From positions 1 through 64,000 of the forward strand of contig CADCDA010000001.1 of NCBI GenBank assembly GCA_902800025.1: 64,000 bases of DNA, given 5' to 3'. Position 1 is the first letter of the stretch, and the number at the start of each line of letters is the position of its first letter. Source of the DNA: an uncultured Erysipelotrichaceae bacterium. GTDB lineage: Bacteria; Bacillota_I; Bacilli_A; RFN20; CAG-826. Position numbers and translations under genes: made by a program. Below the pieces are notes generated by a model. It was not told the origin of the DNA and made no database searches. It was given only the letters and a program-made list of their open reading frames with translations. This document shows positions 43,226-53,100 of this stretch, piece after piece.

Positions 43226-45796
43226 TTATTTTTCTTTACGTCTTCTTAAAACAATAACTCCACCGATGGCAACAATGCCAATGATTGCAGAGATCACGAC
43301 AACAATAGCTGTTGATGTTATATTGCTAGAAATATAGTTAGGAAGAACAATTCTAGAATTCTTGTTGAATGTTCCTGCCGCTGGATCAAATGTTTCTCCA
43401 TTAGCTGCGGCCCATGCAATTAATCTAGCCTTAGCATCAGCATAATTAGCATCACTATTAAATAGTGATTTTTGTTCTGAATGTAATCTAGAGTATTCTT
43501 CTTTAGCTGCGGTATACCAGCCTTCAGTCTTACAAGAACCATCGTTTGTGGTGTGACTCATGTGCATATAATCAGCAACAAATTCATTAAGCATTTCTGT
43601 GTCTGATTTTGCTGAATAGTAAATGCCATATGCTTTGACACCTTTATCGACGCCTGTGATCTCAATGGTAAGAGTGGTCTTTCCAGCAACTTTGCCGCCA
43701 CGACCATATGAATTTGAAACCGCTACTACATCATATGTTTCTCTTAAAGCACCAGTTCCGATAGTTGTATCGTCAACTTTAATTGCAATAGTTCCTGTTG
43801 TGCCACCAAAACCACCTAATTTGATATAGCAATATTTAATTGTAACAACACTATCAATTGTTTTAGAGAATGTTATAGAAGAGGCAGGCTTGGCAGCAGT
43901 TCCGATTTGGGTGAATGTTGGGTTTTGGTTAAACGAGATTGTATCAGACGACTTGACTGTTGTAACTGTCCATCCACTACCTACGTCGGTAAAATTTTCA
44001 GCATTGATTTGAACACTGCCTTCGGCATTTCCAAATTTTACGCCTAACTCTGGCATTCCAATAACGTTGTAGCTAATTGCATTAGAAGTATGTCCACTGT
44101 ATGTTGCTGTTAAGCTCTTGCTATTTCCTGCTGTAGTTAAGTCCGCATTGAACTCAGCTTTTGCAGTAACATCAGTAGTTCTTTCTTGATTAATAATTGG
44201 GTTGCTTTCTGTATAATTAACAGTTAATCCATCTGGAACAAATGATGTTCCTTGATAATAATTATTATCATAATCAACTGCAGTTTCTAATTCTATGCTA
44301 ACAAATTCCCAATTTGATTCATGGTTATAAACATAACAATTGGCGGCAAATTCATAAATAGAATTATATTTAATTAAGTTTCCGTAAACAGTTATTTCAT
44401 CTCCAATTTCTGGGACTTCGTCTAGATTTGCATATGCTGCAGATTCTGGTCCTTTGTAACAGTTATAAGCCTCAATACGCGAACTATCATCACCAGCCGC
44501 ACCATCTACACTAATGAAGAATGATACTTTTCCACTAGTAATCTTTGCAGTAGTACTATATCCACCATTGAAATATCCACACACAATGCCTGTTGCGTAT
44601 ACACCATTAACATCTCCCGAAAAATTAATAGCAGCAATCGCTTCTGTGACAGAATATGGATTATGAACTGATCCTGATTTACCAACTAATCCAGTAGCAG
44701 TGACTGCTAATCCGGTTTCATTGTGAGTCAACTCGTCTGCAGCAAGAGCCCAAACGTAAACAGTACAGTTGTCGTTAAATGTAACTCTACCAGAAGAATT
44801 GATACTAGCTTTTCCGCTAATACTAGTTGTTGTTCCATAAACATTTGTTTCTGTAACATACCAAGTAACTACTTGACTTGGATTATTTGTTCCTGTAACA
44901 ACCGCATTGCAGTCGATGTAAGCAAGATCAAGATATGTGCCAGTTAATTCACCTTTTGAAAGATTAACACCTGTATATGTAGGCGCTACATTTTTAGTAA
45001 ATGTTAAAGAAGCAGCATCAGAATCAGAGTAAAATGTACCATCACCAACTGCTTTAATTTTAGCATAATAAGTTGTTCCATTTGCTAAACCAGAGACATC
45101 AAAGAATGCGTTTGCCCCAACTGAGTTATAACTTTCACCATTGTTAGAACTAAAAGAATAACTACTAGCATGTGCTACAGCATTCCATGTAACCTTTTGA
45201 GTGCTATTGTTATACTCGACTCCTGTAGGAGTTCCTAACTTCATAGGATTTGGTTCATATTCGATTGTTACTGTAGTAAGTTTATTTGTTCCACTACCAC
45301 CAGAAGCAATGCCAATATAGAAAAAGCGGTATTGATTAGAACTGCTTGTGGTCCAATGAATTTCGTTTGTTCCTGCCGTTGAAGAAGTTCCGCTTGATGG
45401 AAGAGATGGAGCAGAAGTTGTTCCCCAAGATATTTTGAATTTATCAGCGAGTGTCGTTGAAGTAGTGCTAATCATTACTTTAGTAATGTATCCTGGAATA
45501 ATTGATGTGTTATGGAAGGAGAAATTAGACCCCATCGAACTATTGACCTTATACTGACCGGTATTGCTGTATAGGTTTGTAACATTATAGTCAACTCCAC
45601 CATATGTAAAATCACCACTTTTATATCCTGATCCAGAAGCTAAGTTATTGATTTTGTTATCAGAAAGATCAAAACTAATTGTCTCTGTAGTGGCGTGAAC
45701 TCTGCTGACGCTATTGGTATTAATTGCGATTCCGACAGCAACAGCCATAGCAAAGCCAGCAAAGACAACACCAATCTTTGATATTAATCTGTTCAT
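43226..45796 (-). CDS. large surface protein with FnIII-like, OB-fold-like domains and C-terminal anchor module
   Basis: 856 residues. Signal peptide starting MNRLISKIGVVFAGFAMAV, same type as 37301 and 46235. Beta-sandwich (40-175) ending TTVTIEYEPN; fibronectin III-like unit (PTGVEYNNSTQKVTWNAVAH, NGTTYYAKIKAVGDG); Ig-like segment; OB-fold-like unit (PYSVTEAIAAINFSGDVN); an MBG-like beta segment; another beta-sandwich. A helical module (ADYMHMSHTTNDGSCKTEGW, ADAKARLIAWAAANGE), TM helix and RRRKEK tail end it. The helical module is shared with the 46235 and 50108 proteins. Probably a surface binding protein. Confidence 0.85.
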   Translation of the reverse strand: MNRLISKIGVVFAGFAMAVAVGIAINTNSVSRVHATTETISFDLSDNKINNLASGSGYKSGDFTYGGVDYNVTNLYSNTGQYKVNSSMGSNFSFHNTSIIPGYITKVMISTTSTTLADKFKISWGTTSAPSLPSSGTSSTAGTNEIHWTTSSSNQYRFFYIGIASGGSGTNKLTTVTIEYEPNPMKLGTPTGVEYNNSTQKVTWNAVAHASSYSFSSNNGESYNSVGANAFFDVSGLANGTTYYAKIKAVGDGTFYSDSDAASLTFTKNVAPTYTGVNLSKGELTGTYLDLAYIDCNAVVTGTNNPSQVVTWYVTETNVYGTTTSISGKASINSSGRVTFNDNCTVYVWALAADELTHNETGLAVTATGLVGKSGSVHNPYSVTEAIAAINFSGDVNGVYATGIVCGYFNGGYSTTAKITSGKVSFFISVDGAAGDDSSRIEAYNCYKGPESAAYANLDEVPEIGDEITVYGNLIKYNSIYEFAANCYVYNHESNWEFVSIELETAVDYDNNYYQGTSFVPDGLTVNYTESNPIINQERTTDVTAKAEFNADLTTAGNSKSLTATYSGHTSNAISYNVIGMPELGVKFGNAEGSVQINAENFTDVGSGWTVTTVKSSDTISFNQNPTFTQIGTAAKPASSITFSKTIDSVVTIKYCYIKLGGFGGTTGTIAIKVDDTTIGTGALRETYDVVAVSNSYGRGGKVAGKTTLTIEITGVDKGVKAYGIYYSAKSDTEMLNEFVADYMHMSHTTNDGSCKTEGWYTAAKEEYSRLHSEQKSLFNSDANYADAKARLIAWAAANGETFDPAAGTFNKNSRIVLPNYISSNITSTAIVVVISAIIGIVAIGGVIVLRRRKEK

Positions 45797-46150
45797 ATAA
45801 AATCCCCCTATATTTTTATATATATTTGATTAGATTAATGATGCTATAAACAATAATCCACAGTAGATATTTTTCTACGGAAAATATTAATTACTTTAAT
45901 GGTATAGCAGATAAGTATTTAATACAACCTTTCTTTTATTTTTGGCAAATAAAACCACTCCATTTCTGAAGTGGGGTGTATCTTTAGAGATCTTGGTCAA
46001 TCACTCTAGTAGATACGATTGGAAATATACAATCGTTAAACATAAGTATACGTCGGAAAGGTGACCTCAACTTATATTTATAGATATATATAGAACACTA
46101 CTGCCTACTCTAATAATTTCTCATTAGAGGATGCATATTAAGCAATATAT
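45797..46150 (-). other. intergenic region upstream of the 43226 gene
   Basis: 354 bp without a reading frame of note. It contains a minus-strand terminator (45947-45974), so the part nearest 45796 is the real leader (150 nt, very A/T-rich) and the rest is 3' UTR of the 46235 gene. TAGAACACTAC (46091-46101) also occurs upstream of the 48652 gene start (48803-48813). Confidence 0.45.
45947..45974 (-). terminator. minus-strand terminator between surface genes
   Basis: CCACT...AGTGG stem (CCACTTCAGAAATGGAGTGG read on the minus strand) followed by TTTTATTT. Confidence 0.6.
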
Positions 46151-46226
46151 GTCCTCCCTTATGAGTTCTTAAAGAAGAGCCCATAAAGGAAGAGACTAGG
46201 TGGTCAAGTCCTAGTCAAATCCTAAA
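46151..46226 (-). promoter_or_regulatory. double-hairpin RNA element, copy 2
   Basis: Minus-strand order after the stop of 46235: hairpin A GACTAGG...CCTAGTC (46216-46194), then hairpin B with arms TCCTTTATGGGCTCTT (46190-46175) and AAGAACTCATAAGGGAGGA (46170-46152). The second arm contains GGGAGG but no gene follows. Order, flanks and partial sequence match copy 1 at 43219-43145, with compensating differences in hairpin A (CTAGAGAT versus GACTAGG arms). Confidence 0.6.
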
Positions 46227-46234
46227 TTGTTTTA

Positions 46235-48652
46235 TTAGATGTTTTCTTTGCGTTTCTTTAATAAGAAGAATCCACCAATAGCGGTTAAGCTAACGAATGA
46301 AACAGCAACAATAATTAAGGTTGTTGATGATTCTGATTCAGATATAATTGCGAAATCAGAATTAATACGAGCGGCTCCTAATTTATTATTTCCATTAAGT
46401 GATTCACCATATCCTGTTGCCCAAGCTAATAATCTAGCCTTTGCATCAGAATACTTTGAATATGTAAGGAATAAATCTCTTTGACTATCGGATAATTCAT
46501 TAAATGCATCTCTAGCAGCTTCGTAATTTTCTGTACACCTAGCTTCGTTATATGTGTTGTCTCCAACATATTGATCCATCTTCATTTTAGTCGAAACAAA
46601 GTTATCAACCACTTCTTCGTCGGTTTCCACTGAGTAAAAACTAATTGTTACATAATCAATTCTCCAGTTACCAGCATCGTTGGTTGCTTCAAAAAGCAAA
46701 CCAAAATAGTAATTTTCGACAGAAGAAGAAAGGGTAAAATAATATTCGTTTGCTGTATCAATAGCAGCACCTTGTGTTCCAGAGCTTAATGGGGCTTTTG
46801 TCCAAGAGCTACCATTAGCCGAATAAATCAAATACACTTTTGTGCTAGAGTGGTTAGAACCGCCATCGATTGTATAGCTGACTCTACCTATTTTTTCTGA
46901 AATCGAATGCAAGGACGCAAAAGCAGAAGCAACCGCCGTTGTTTCGACTCCAGTATCCGCAGCGTACTTGGAATATGTATTACCTAAATTACAGCTAGAT
47001 CTATTGTTACTATTTGTTCCAACGGATCTACTGTATCCACCAAAAGTAACAATCCAGTCATCTTCTTCATCACCATCTTCGTCATAAGTATATGTAGCAT
47101 ATGCATTATCGTTAACTACAGTTGAGGATCCAATAGAGAATTCTTTAACGTAATTCTTTTTAGAAGAAACAATAGCTGCAGCACTCCAAGATCCTGCAAT
47201 TTTGCTTGAAGAATCTGTAACGGTAATTGATGTTTTCCCCATGACAATGTCATCAGATGTTGCAAGAGTGTAATCAGTACCCTTCACAAGAGTTTTTTCA
47301 TAATTCTTTCCGGAATCATAATACTGGTGAAGTGTCAACCCGCTTAAATCCCAAGATCCGCCTAATTCGGCCATCGCAGTTCCTGTTACCTCGGTGACAG
47401 AGATACTTCCTGAAATAGCAACTTTTTCAGTAGGAACAGTAACAAGAATATCGCCAGTTGACGCAGCATATGTTCCTGTAACGGCTTGGCCAGCCACTAA
47501 AGTATTCCAAACAATGTCGGAACCAGTAATTGTGTCTGGCGAAGGATTTTCTTTATCATAAACAGGAGTAAAGGTTAGTCCTTCTGGATCAAATACAAAA
47601 CCTGGGTATTGAGTTGGTTTTGCTGCTGTTCCTCCAACAGTTATGCTCTGCATAATTGGAGCAGAGCCATCAAAAACGCTTATTGTTAATGTTGCAGAAA
47701 CAGAAGTACCATCGTCTGGGGTAATTGTGATAACTTCATCGGTTCCTGAAGATAATTCTTTTCCTGTAACAGTAAATGATGCCTTAACAGGTGAACCACT
47801 CGCAGTAATTTTACCGTCTGTTAGACCACCAATTGTAACTAAATTGTCTCCTTCAGTTTTTGTGACAACTAATGCTTTATTATCAGCATTGTTTATTGTT
47901 GCGTAAATGGTGTGTGAGGAAGTGTCTGACGATGAAATCGATAATGTCGCTGCAGTAGATGTACCACCCAGCCCTGTTCCGGAAAGACTGATACCACTTA
48001 CCAAAGTAGCTGTTGAATAATTGATTGTAATTTGTGAGATATAAACAACAGATCTATTGCTTGTGCCCCCATTAACAACCATCGTAAAGGTTTTAACAGC
48101 ACTCGCGTATGTAAAAGTTAATTCATGAGAATTTGTGTCAGAAATAGTTTGCTCTTTTGTTGAATTGGTGGCTTCAGAAATAGTAATTTTTGATGAATTA
48201 CTTTTGTTGTAATCGGAAACACAGTTAATTACTACAGATGTAATAGCGAGATTTGAATTCCCTTTAACCGTAAATGTAAGTTCTCCATTAGCAGATCTTG
48301 TTCCACATTTAAGAGTGCTATTTTTGCCAGGGAATATTTTTTCAACACGAGAGACGCTATCAATGTTTGAATATCCATTCAAAAACCAATACTTTGTTCC
48401 GCTATTTGAATAGCTATAAGTTCCATACGTAGCAAAGTTAGATGTCGTTAAGGCGGTTGAAGCATCAGCAGTTGCAGAAGAACCGGTTCCATCTTTGTTT
48501 GGTTTTTGATCAAACGTTAAAACATATGAGCCAGTACTGGCTGCTTGCGCAGGTACAACACCCTTTTGGTTTATGCCAACAGCAACACCAACACCGATTG
48601 CCATCGCAATACCAACAAAAGCAACAGCAACCTTGTTAAATAATTTATTCAT
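46235..48652 (-). CDS. large surface protein with Ig-like domains and C-terminal anchor module
   Basis: 805 residues. Signal peptide of the shared type (MNKLFNKVAVAFVGIAMAIG). Beta-sandwich at about 40-215 ending ISQITINYSTA; two or three Ig-like repeats (LSGTGLGGTSTAATLSISSS, ITVGGTAAKPTQYPGFVFDP); a second beta-sandwich with NNRSSCNLGNTYSKYA; helical module (TKMKMDQYVGDNTYNEARC, DAKARLLAWATGYGE) like 43226; TM helix and KKRKENI tail. No catalytic motif. The gene follows a 600-bp intergenic leader region and precedes a double-hairpin element. Confidence 0.85.
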   Translation of the reverse strand: MNKLFNKVAVAFVGIAMAIGVGVAVGINQKGVVPAQAASTGSYVLTFDQKPNKDGTGSSATADASTALTTSNFATYGTYSYSNSGTKYWFLNGYSNIDSVSRVEKIFPGKNSTLKCGTRSANGELTFTVKGNSNLAITSVVINCVSDYNKSNSSKITISEATNSTKEQTISDTNSHELTFTYASAVKTFTMVVNGGTSNRSVVYISQITINYSTATLVSGISLSGTGLGGTSTAATLSISSSDTSSHTIYATINNADNKALVVTKTEGDNLVTIGGLTDGKITASGSPVKASFTVTGKELSSGTDEVITITPDDGTSVSATLTISVFDGSAPIMQSITVGGTAAKPTQYPGFVFDPEGLTFTPVYDKENPSPDTITGSDIVWNTLVAGQAVTGTYAASTGDILVTVPTEKVAISGSISVTEVTGTAMAELGGSWDLSGLTLHQYYDSGKNYEKTLVKGTDYTLATSDDIVMGKTSITVTDSSSKIAGSWSAAAIVSSKKNYVKEFSIGSSTVVNDNAYATYTYDEDGDEEDDWIVTFGGYSRSVGTNSNNRSSCNLGNTYSKYAADTGVETTAVASAFASLHSISEKIGRVSYTIDGGSNHSSTKVYLIYSANGSSWTKAPLSSGTQGAAIDTANEYYFTLSSSVENYYFGLLFEATNDAGNWRIDYVTISFYSVETDEEVVDNFVSTKMKMDQYVGDNTYNEARCTENYEAARDAFNELSDSQRDLFLTYSKYSDAKARLLAWATGYGESLNGNNKLGAARINSDFAIISESESSTTLIIVAVSFVSLTAIGGFFLLKKRKENI

Positions 48653-49200
48653 GATTTTTTCTCCTTTCGTAAATCTCCTTATCTATCAAAAAAAGAATCG
48701 ATAAGTGAGAGTATGAATAAATATCATGACGTAAGTTGGTTCCTTAAATAGTATTGGGTATCCTATGTCCTCCCAGCTAAATAAGAATCCAACAAGTTTT
48801 GTTAGAACACTACCGATTTCTAGTCCTTCAACGGACAAATGGTAATGCGACTAACGCTTACGATAAGGAGAATATCTAAGAGTCATGTGCACCGTGATTC
48901 TTTTTTGTTTCTTCTTTATCGGAAGCAAAGAGGAGATTATTATTCAAAACCCCTTGACCATTAGAGTTTCTCTAAAGAGTCCCTCTCTTACGTCCTTTAT
49001 TATATAAAGAAGAAGAAGAAGAAGCAAGCACTCACTAGAATAGAGTGCTAATACAATCTTTGATTGTATATTCCTACTTTTGCCTCTGCCACGAGGTCCA
49101 CCACAAGGCACATGGAAAGTGTCTTAAACGTCATTTATTTTCGAAAAAAGAATTATTTATTCTATAAATAAGAGTCAAAAATCTTTTATTTATTTTCAAA
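48653..49200 (-). other. long intergenic leader region of the 46235 gene
   Basis: About 550 bp without a reading frame of note. It holds motifs TATGTCCTCCC (48764-48774) and TAGAACACTAC (48803-48813), both also found near 46150 and 46095. It also holds CATGACGTA at 48725-48733, a GC-rich CCTC...GAGG hairpin near 49082-49095, a GAA repeat tract, and TTAGAG-TTT-CTCTAA near 48961-48975. A good ribosome site (AAAGGAG) precedes the start. It may be a structured regulatory 5' UTR. Confidence 0.4.
49007..49024. repeat. (AAG)6 trinucleotide tract
   Basis: Six uninterrupted AAG units lie about 355 bp upstream of the 46235-48652 start codon. Such tracts can change length by slippage; a phase-variation role is speculative. 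Confidence 0.75.
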
Positions 49201-49202
49201 AA

Positions 49203-49254
49203 TTGAAAAAAATTTTTAAAAAATATCGATTTTTTCCCTCTTATTAATATGAGG
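49203..49254 (+). repeat. conserved A/T-hairpin plus palindrome element, copy B
   Basis: Same architecture and spacing as 14862-14913: TTGAAAAA at 49203, AAAAAATATCGATTTTTT, then the palindrome CCTCTTATTAATATGAGG at 49237-49254 (34 bp from the TTGAAAAA start, as in copy A). It ends about 95 bp before the relB start. The 18-mer is identical in both copies. Confidence 0.75.
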
Positions 49255-49287
49255 AGGTTTTTATATTTGATTAATTGTTGAAACATA

Positions 49288-49332
49288 ATTGTAATGACAA
49301 CGTAATACAATGTATATATAATTGGAATTGTA
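49288..49332. promoter_or_regulatory. operator-like half-sites of the RelB-PIN operon
   Basis: ATTGTA (49288), TACAAT (49306) and ATTGTA (49327) form alternating inverted half-sites around a TATATAAT -10-like box (about 49314-49321). This is a natural place for autoregulation by the RelB/DinJ antitoxin. Confidence 0.45.
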
Positions 49333-49348
49333 AAGCGAGGTATCCATT

Positions 49349-49642
49349 ATGGCGGTGTTGCAAGTAAGAATTGACGACGAATTAAAAAGACAAGCTACTG
49401 AGATATATGATGAACTAGGATTAGATTTATCTACCGCGGTAAGAATGTTTTTAAAAAGATCTGTCTTAGTAAAAGGCATTCCTTTTGGCACCACTGTTGA
49501 TGAATCCACACTCAAAGCAATTATCGCTATTAATAGAATGCGTGATATTTCAGAAGCTAATGGCAATTCCAAAATGACATTAGAAGAGATCAACGATGAA
49601 ATCAAAAAGTCTCGTGACGAGAACAAAAAAAGAAAGAAATGA
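49349..49642 (+). CDS. RelB/DinJ-family antitoxin
   Basis: 97 residues. N-terminal ribbon-helix-helix (MAVLQVRIDDELKRQATEIYDELGLDLSTAVRMFL), a DinJ/RelB hallmark, followed by a charged C-terminus with KKSRDENKKRKK. It binds its own promoter and neutralises the downstream toxin. GAGGT lies upstream. The toxin start overlaps the stop by 4 nt (ATGA). Partner is a PIN-domain protein rather than RelE/YafQ. Confidence 0.93.
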   Translation: MAVLQVRIDDELKRQATEIYDELGLDLSTAVRMFLKRSVLVKGIPFGTTVDESTLKAIIAINRMRDISEANGNSKMTLEEINDEIKKSRDENKKRKK

Positions 49643-50064
49643 ACTATTATGCAGTAATTGACACCAACGTTATAGTGTCATCAATGTTGAAACGTGACTC
49701 GATTCCAGGGATGATACTAGACCTAATTATGAGTGGCACAATCACACCACTATTAAATGAAGAAATATTTGATGAATATTCACAAGTATTATTAAGAAAC
49801 AAATTTGGGTTTAACGAAAAAGAGGTCTCTCAAGCACTAAATGAATTAAAAGCAAAATCTATTTACTTAGATAGAGAACACACCATAGAACAATTCATCG
49901 ACGAAGACGATATTGTTTTCTATGAAATAGTTATGAGTGCCAGAAAACAAATGGATGCCTATTTGGTTACGGGCAACATAAAACATTTCCCTATAAAGAA
50001 CTTTGTAGTCACCCCTAGAGAAATGCTAGACATCATAAGCAAAAATCTATTGATTGATTTGTAA
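49639..50064 (+). CDS. PIN-domain toxin (COG1569-type)
   Basis: 141 residues. The acidic PIN-domain residues are in YYAVIDTNVIVSSML (Asp), the central EIFDEYSQVL (Glu) and YLVTGNIKHFP (late motif; the strictly conserved Asp is replaced by Asn). Such toxins cleave RNA with Mg2+. It overlaps the RelB/DinJ-type antitoxin by 4 nt. PIN toxins usually pair with VapB or AbrB-type antitoxins, though COG1569 members do occur with RHH antitoxins. A terminator follows. Confidence 0.88.
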   Translation: MNYYAVIDTNVIVSSMLKRDSIPGMILDLIMSGTITPLLNEEIFDEYSQVLLRNKFGFNEKEVSQALNELKAKSIYLDREHTIEQFIDEDDIVFYEIVMSARKQMDAYLVTGNIKHFPIKNFVVTPREMLDIISKNLLIDL

Positions 50065-50069
50065 AGAAC

Positions 50070-50100
50070 AAAAAAGAGCAAAATATTTGCTCTCTTTGCT
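50070..50100. terminator. bidirectional terminator between toxin and S8 protease genes
   Basis: GAGCAAA (50076-50082) pairs with TTTGCTC (50086-50092); T-rich on both sides (TTTTTTG on the minus strand). Confidence 0.8.
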
Positions 50101-50107
50101 TTATTCG

Positions 50108-53100
50108 TTATCTTCTCTTCTTCCTAATCAAGAAATAACCAGTAACTAAAGAAACACCTATCGCAGAAATAATCACCCAAATAAGTAATGAAGATGATTC
50201 ACCACTAATAGAGATATCTCTACTTATAGAGTTAGAGTCACTAATAACATAAGCATTTTCACTATAAGTAAGTGTTTTTCCTTCATGTCTAGCCCAAGCT
50301 TCTAATCTCTCTCTAGCAGTTCCAATAACATAAGTGTTACTACTCCAGAAAGTAGACTTTTCGTCATTACTCATAGAGTTAAGCTTCGCAATAGCCTTAT
50401 TGAGTTTATCATCAGTGCCTGTGCATTGGCCTTCTTTATCTTCATACATAATGTAATTAGCAACATTAACCGCTGTATCGTTACCCGCATAGGTAAATGT
50501 GATATTAGTGAGATATAACGCTCCTGAATCAGATTTAACACCAACGAACTCATATTCACCAGAAATAGTTAGTTCTGTAGAAGTTCCATACACAATGGTT
50601 CCTAACAATGTTCCTTGTTTTGAACTATTGTAGAGATCGTCAACAGAAGTATAGGCACTATGTTTTCCATAGATATTTAAGGTTCTTCCACTTTGAGTGC
50701 CACTATTCCATGTAACACTAACTTTAGAAAGGATTCCTCCACTTGCAGTAGTGAAAATACCAGAATCACTATTTTTGCTTCTTAATTGAATAGAATCCTT
50801 ATCTCCAGCAGTAACTCCTGCATAAACTGCATTAGAAGCAAGCTTCTTTCCTGACCAAGAGGTATAATCGGTTGTTCCATTACCCACCCCTGTAGTTGCT
50901 CTAGTTAATGTATCACTAGCGCCAGAAAGGTTTTGATACGCTGCTCTAGAAACATTAACGTTAAATGTATAGTTAGATCCACCATAGGAAAGTCTTAATT
51001 GTTTAGAACCAGTTGTTCCTCCACTAGGAGCGTCACTATATGTAAACATATAATTGCTATCAGTGAATGTATAATCAGTAACCGTTTCTTCTTTGCCACT
51101 AACATAATGGGCAACAACAGTTAAATCACTCTTAGAGATTGTTTCTCCTGGATGGAAAGTTTTACTACAAGTAACGTTCACACTATTAACTGCGTCAGCG
51201 ATAACTGTAACTGTACATGTACCTTTCTTAGTGGTGTCCACTGTTGAAGTTGCGGTAATTGTGGCACTTCCTACTGCTTTTCCTATAACTTCACCACTAC
51301 TAGATACTGTAGCAATATTTGTGTTAGAAGAACTCCATGTCACTGTTTGAGCAGGTGAATGACTTCCGTTAACTGTTGCACTTAAGTTACCGGTATATGT
51401 TGAATTGAGATCTAATTGTAAAGTAGATGGAGTAACTGTCACACTACTAACAGTAGGTGTCACAGGAGCACTCACATTCGCTTTATATAATTGAATCGCT
51501 TGTTGATCTGAATATGAGGCAGACTTGTAATATCTAAATCTTGTTTGACCGTCTGCAGAGTTGTATCTCAAATGAGATGTATTAGAAACAATATCAACAT
51601 TTCCACTAGAAATAGACATCGCGTTATATACAGGTTCTGTACTAGTGTTTAAAACATTGCTTCCAGAAGTACCATAAATATATTTATCACTACTAGAGAG
51701 GATTGCGTATCCTTCACTACTACATTCAATAGTGAAACTTGCTGCCTCTGTAGTCGCGTTATATGTAATCTTTTTGTTATTAATTGAAACACCTATTGTG
51801 TTACTAGAAACATCTAAAGAAGAAAGACCGCCATTAAAAGCGACATTACCGCTTTCATAAACAATTAAATATTGTCCATCAGTGATATCTGATGTACTTG
51901 TTACTTTTTCAAAATATGTTGGGGTTGTTGAAGGAGTAACAGTCACTGTTAAGGTATCAGTACCACTTCCATGCACCGCCACAACATCAATTGTGGTTGT
52001 ACCCGCACTAACACCAGTAATAAGTCCACTCTCATCATCGACAGTGGCAATCGCAGTGTTTTTACTTTCAAATAGGAATATCCTAGAAGCATCAACTGGT
52101 GAAGTTGTAATTGTTGACATTGAATCATATGTCTTACCAGCTTCTAAAGAAATAGATTTTGGACTAAATGTAATCGTATCTGCTGCGACAATATTAGCAA
52201 CGTTAACTGTTACGTCTGTAGTTGCAGTCTTTGCGTTCTTAGTGGCAGTGACAGTGATTGTTGCTGTTCCTGCTCCTTTTCCTTCAACAAGGCCACTATT
52301 AGAGACAGTAGCAACACTTGTGTTGTTTGAGGAATATGTAATTGTGCCGTTATATGTATCTAAATCGATTTGGTGTTTTTCACCAACAGAGATATTAAGT
52401 GAAGATTGAACGGTAGAAACAAATGGTTCATCAATCGCCATAAGTTTAGCAACATTAAGTCTTCCGTTAGTGATATTAGATGGACCGACATCAGATAAGT
52501 TTGAGTACCATCCACTGACAGGAACATATTTATTTGTGTAATAGCCAATACCATCCGCAGTACTTTGTAATTGACTTAAAAACTGATCAGGAGTGCCATT
52601 AGGATATTTTTCTTTCCACAAGCAGGCTGCACCTGCAACGATTGGAGAAGAGAATGATGTTCCTTGGGTATCATCATAAGTATGGGTAATATTTGAACTA
52701 CTAGAACCGCTTTGAGTTGCGGTATAAACATAGCCAGGGGCTAAAATATCAACATTGATTTCTCCAGTTTGAGAAGAACCAACATAGTTGGTGAACTCCG
52801 CTAAAGCGTTTGCGTTACCTTTGTTATCCCAATCTCCAAGAGCGCCAACGCCGATAACTTTGGTGTTACATGCTGGATATGATTTATGCCAAGTTGATTC
52901 ATTTCCTGCAGCCGCAACAACGATGATTCCAGCGTTATATGCTTGCTGACAAACATAGTTAAGATAAGTCGCGGTTGAAGAAGAACCGCTTTGGCTATCT
53001 CCCCAACCATCAGTAAATGATTCCGCGTATGCGCCTAACGACATGTTGATAACATCAACATTTTGACTTATTGCGTAACTAATTGCCGATTTAATTGCGG

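Noticed and set aside
48661-49200. c-di-GMP, T-box or other known riboswitch in the long surface-gene leader
   Set aside because: None of the conserved cores of these riboswitch classes could be found by reading; only short shared motifs and simple hairpins are present.
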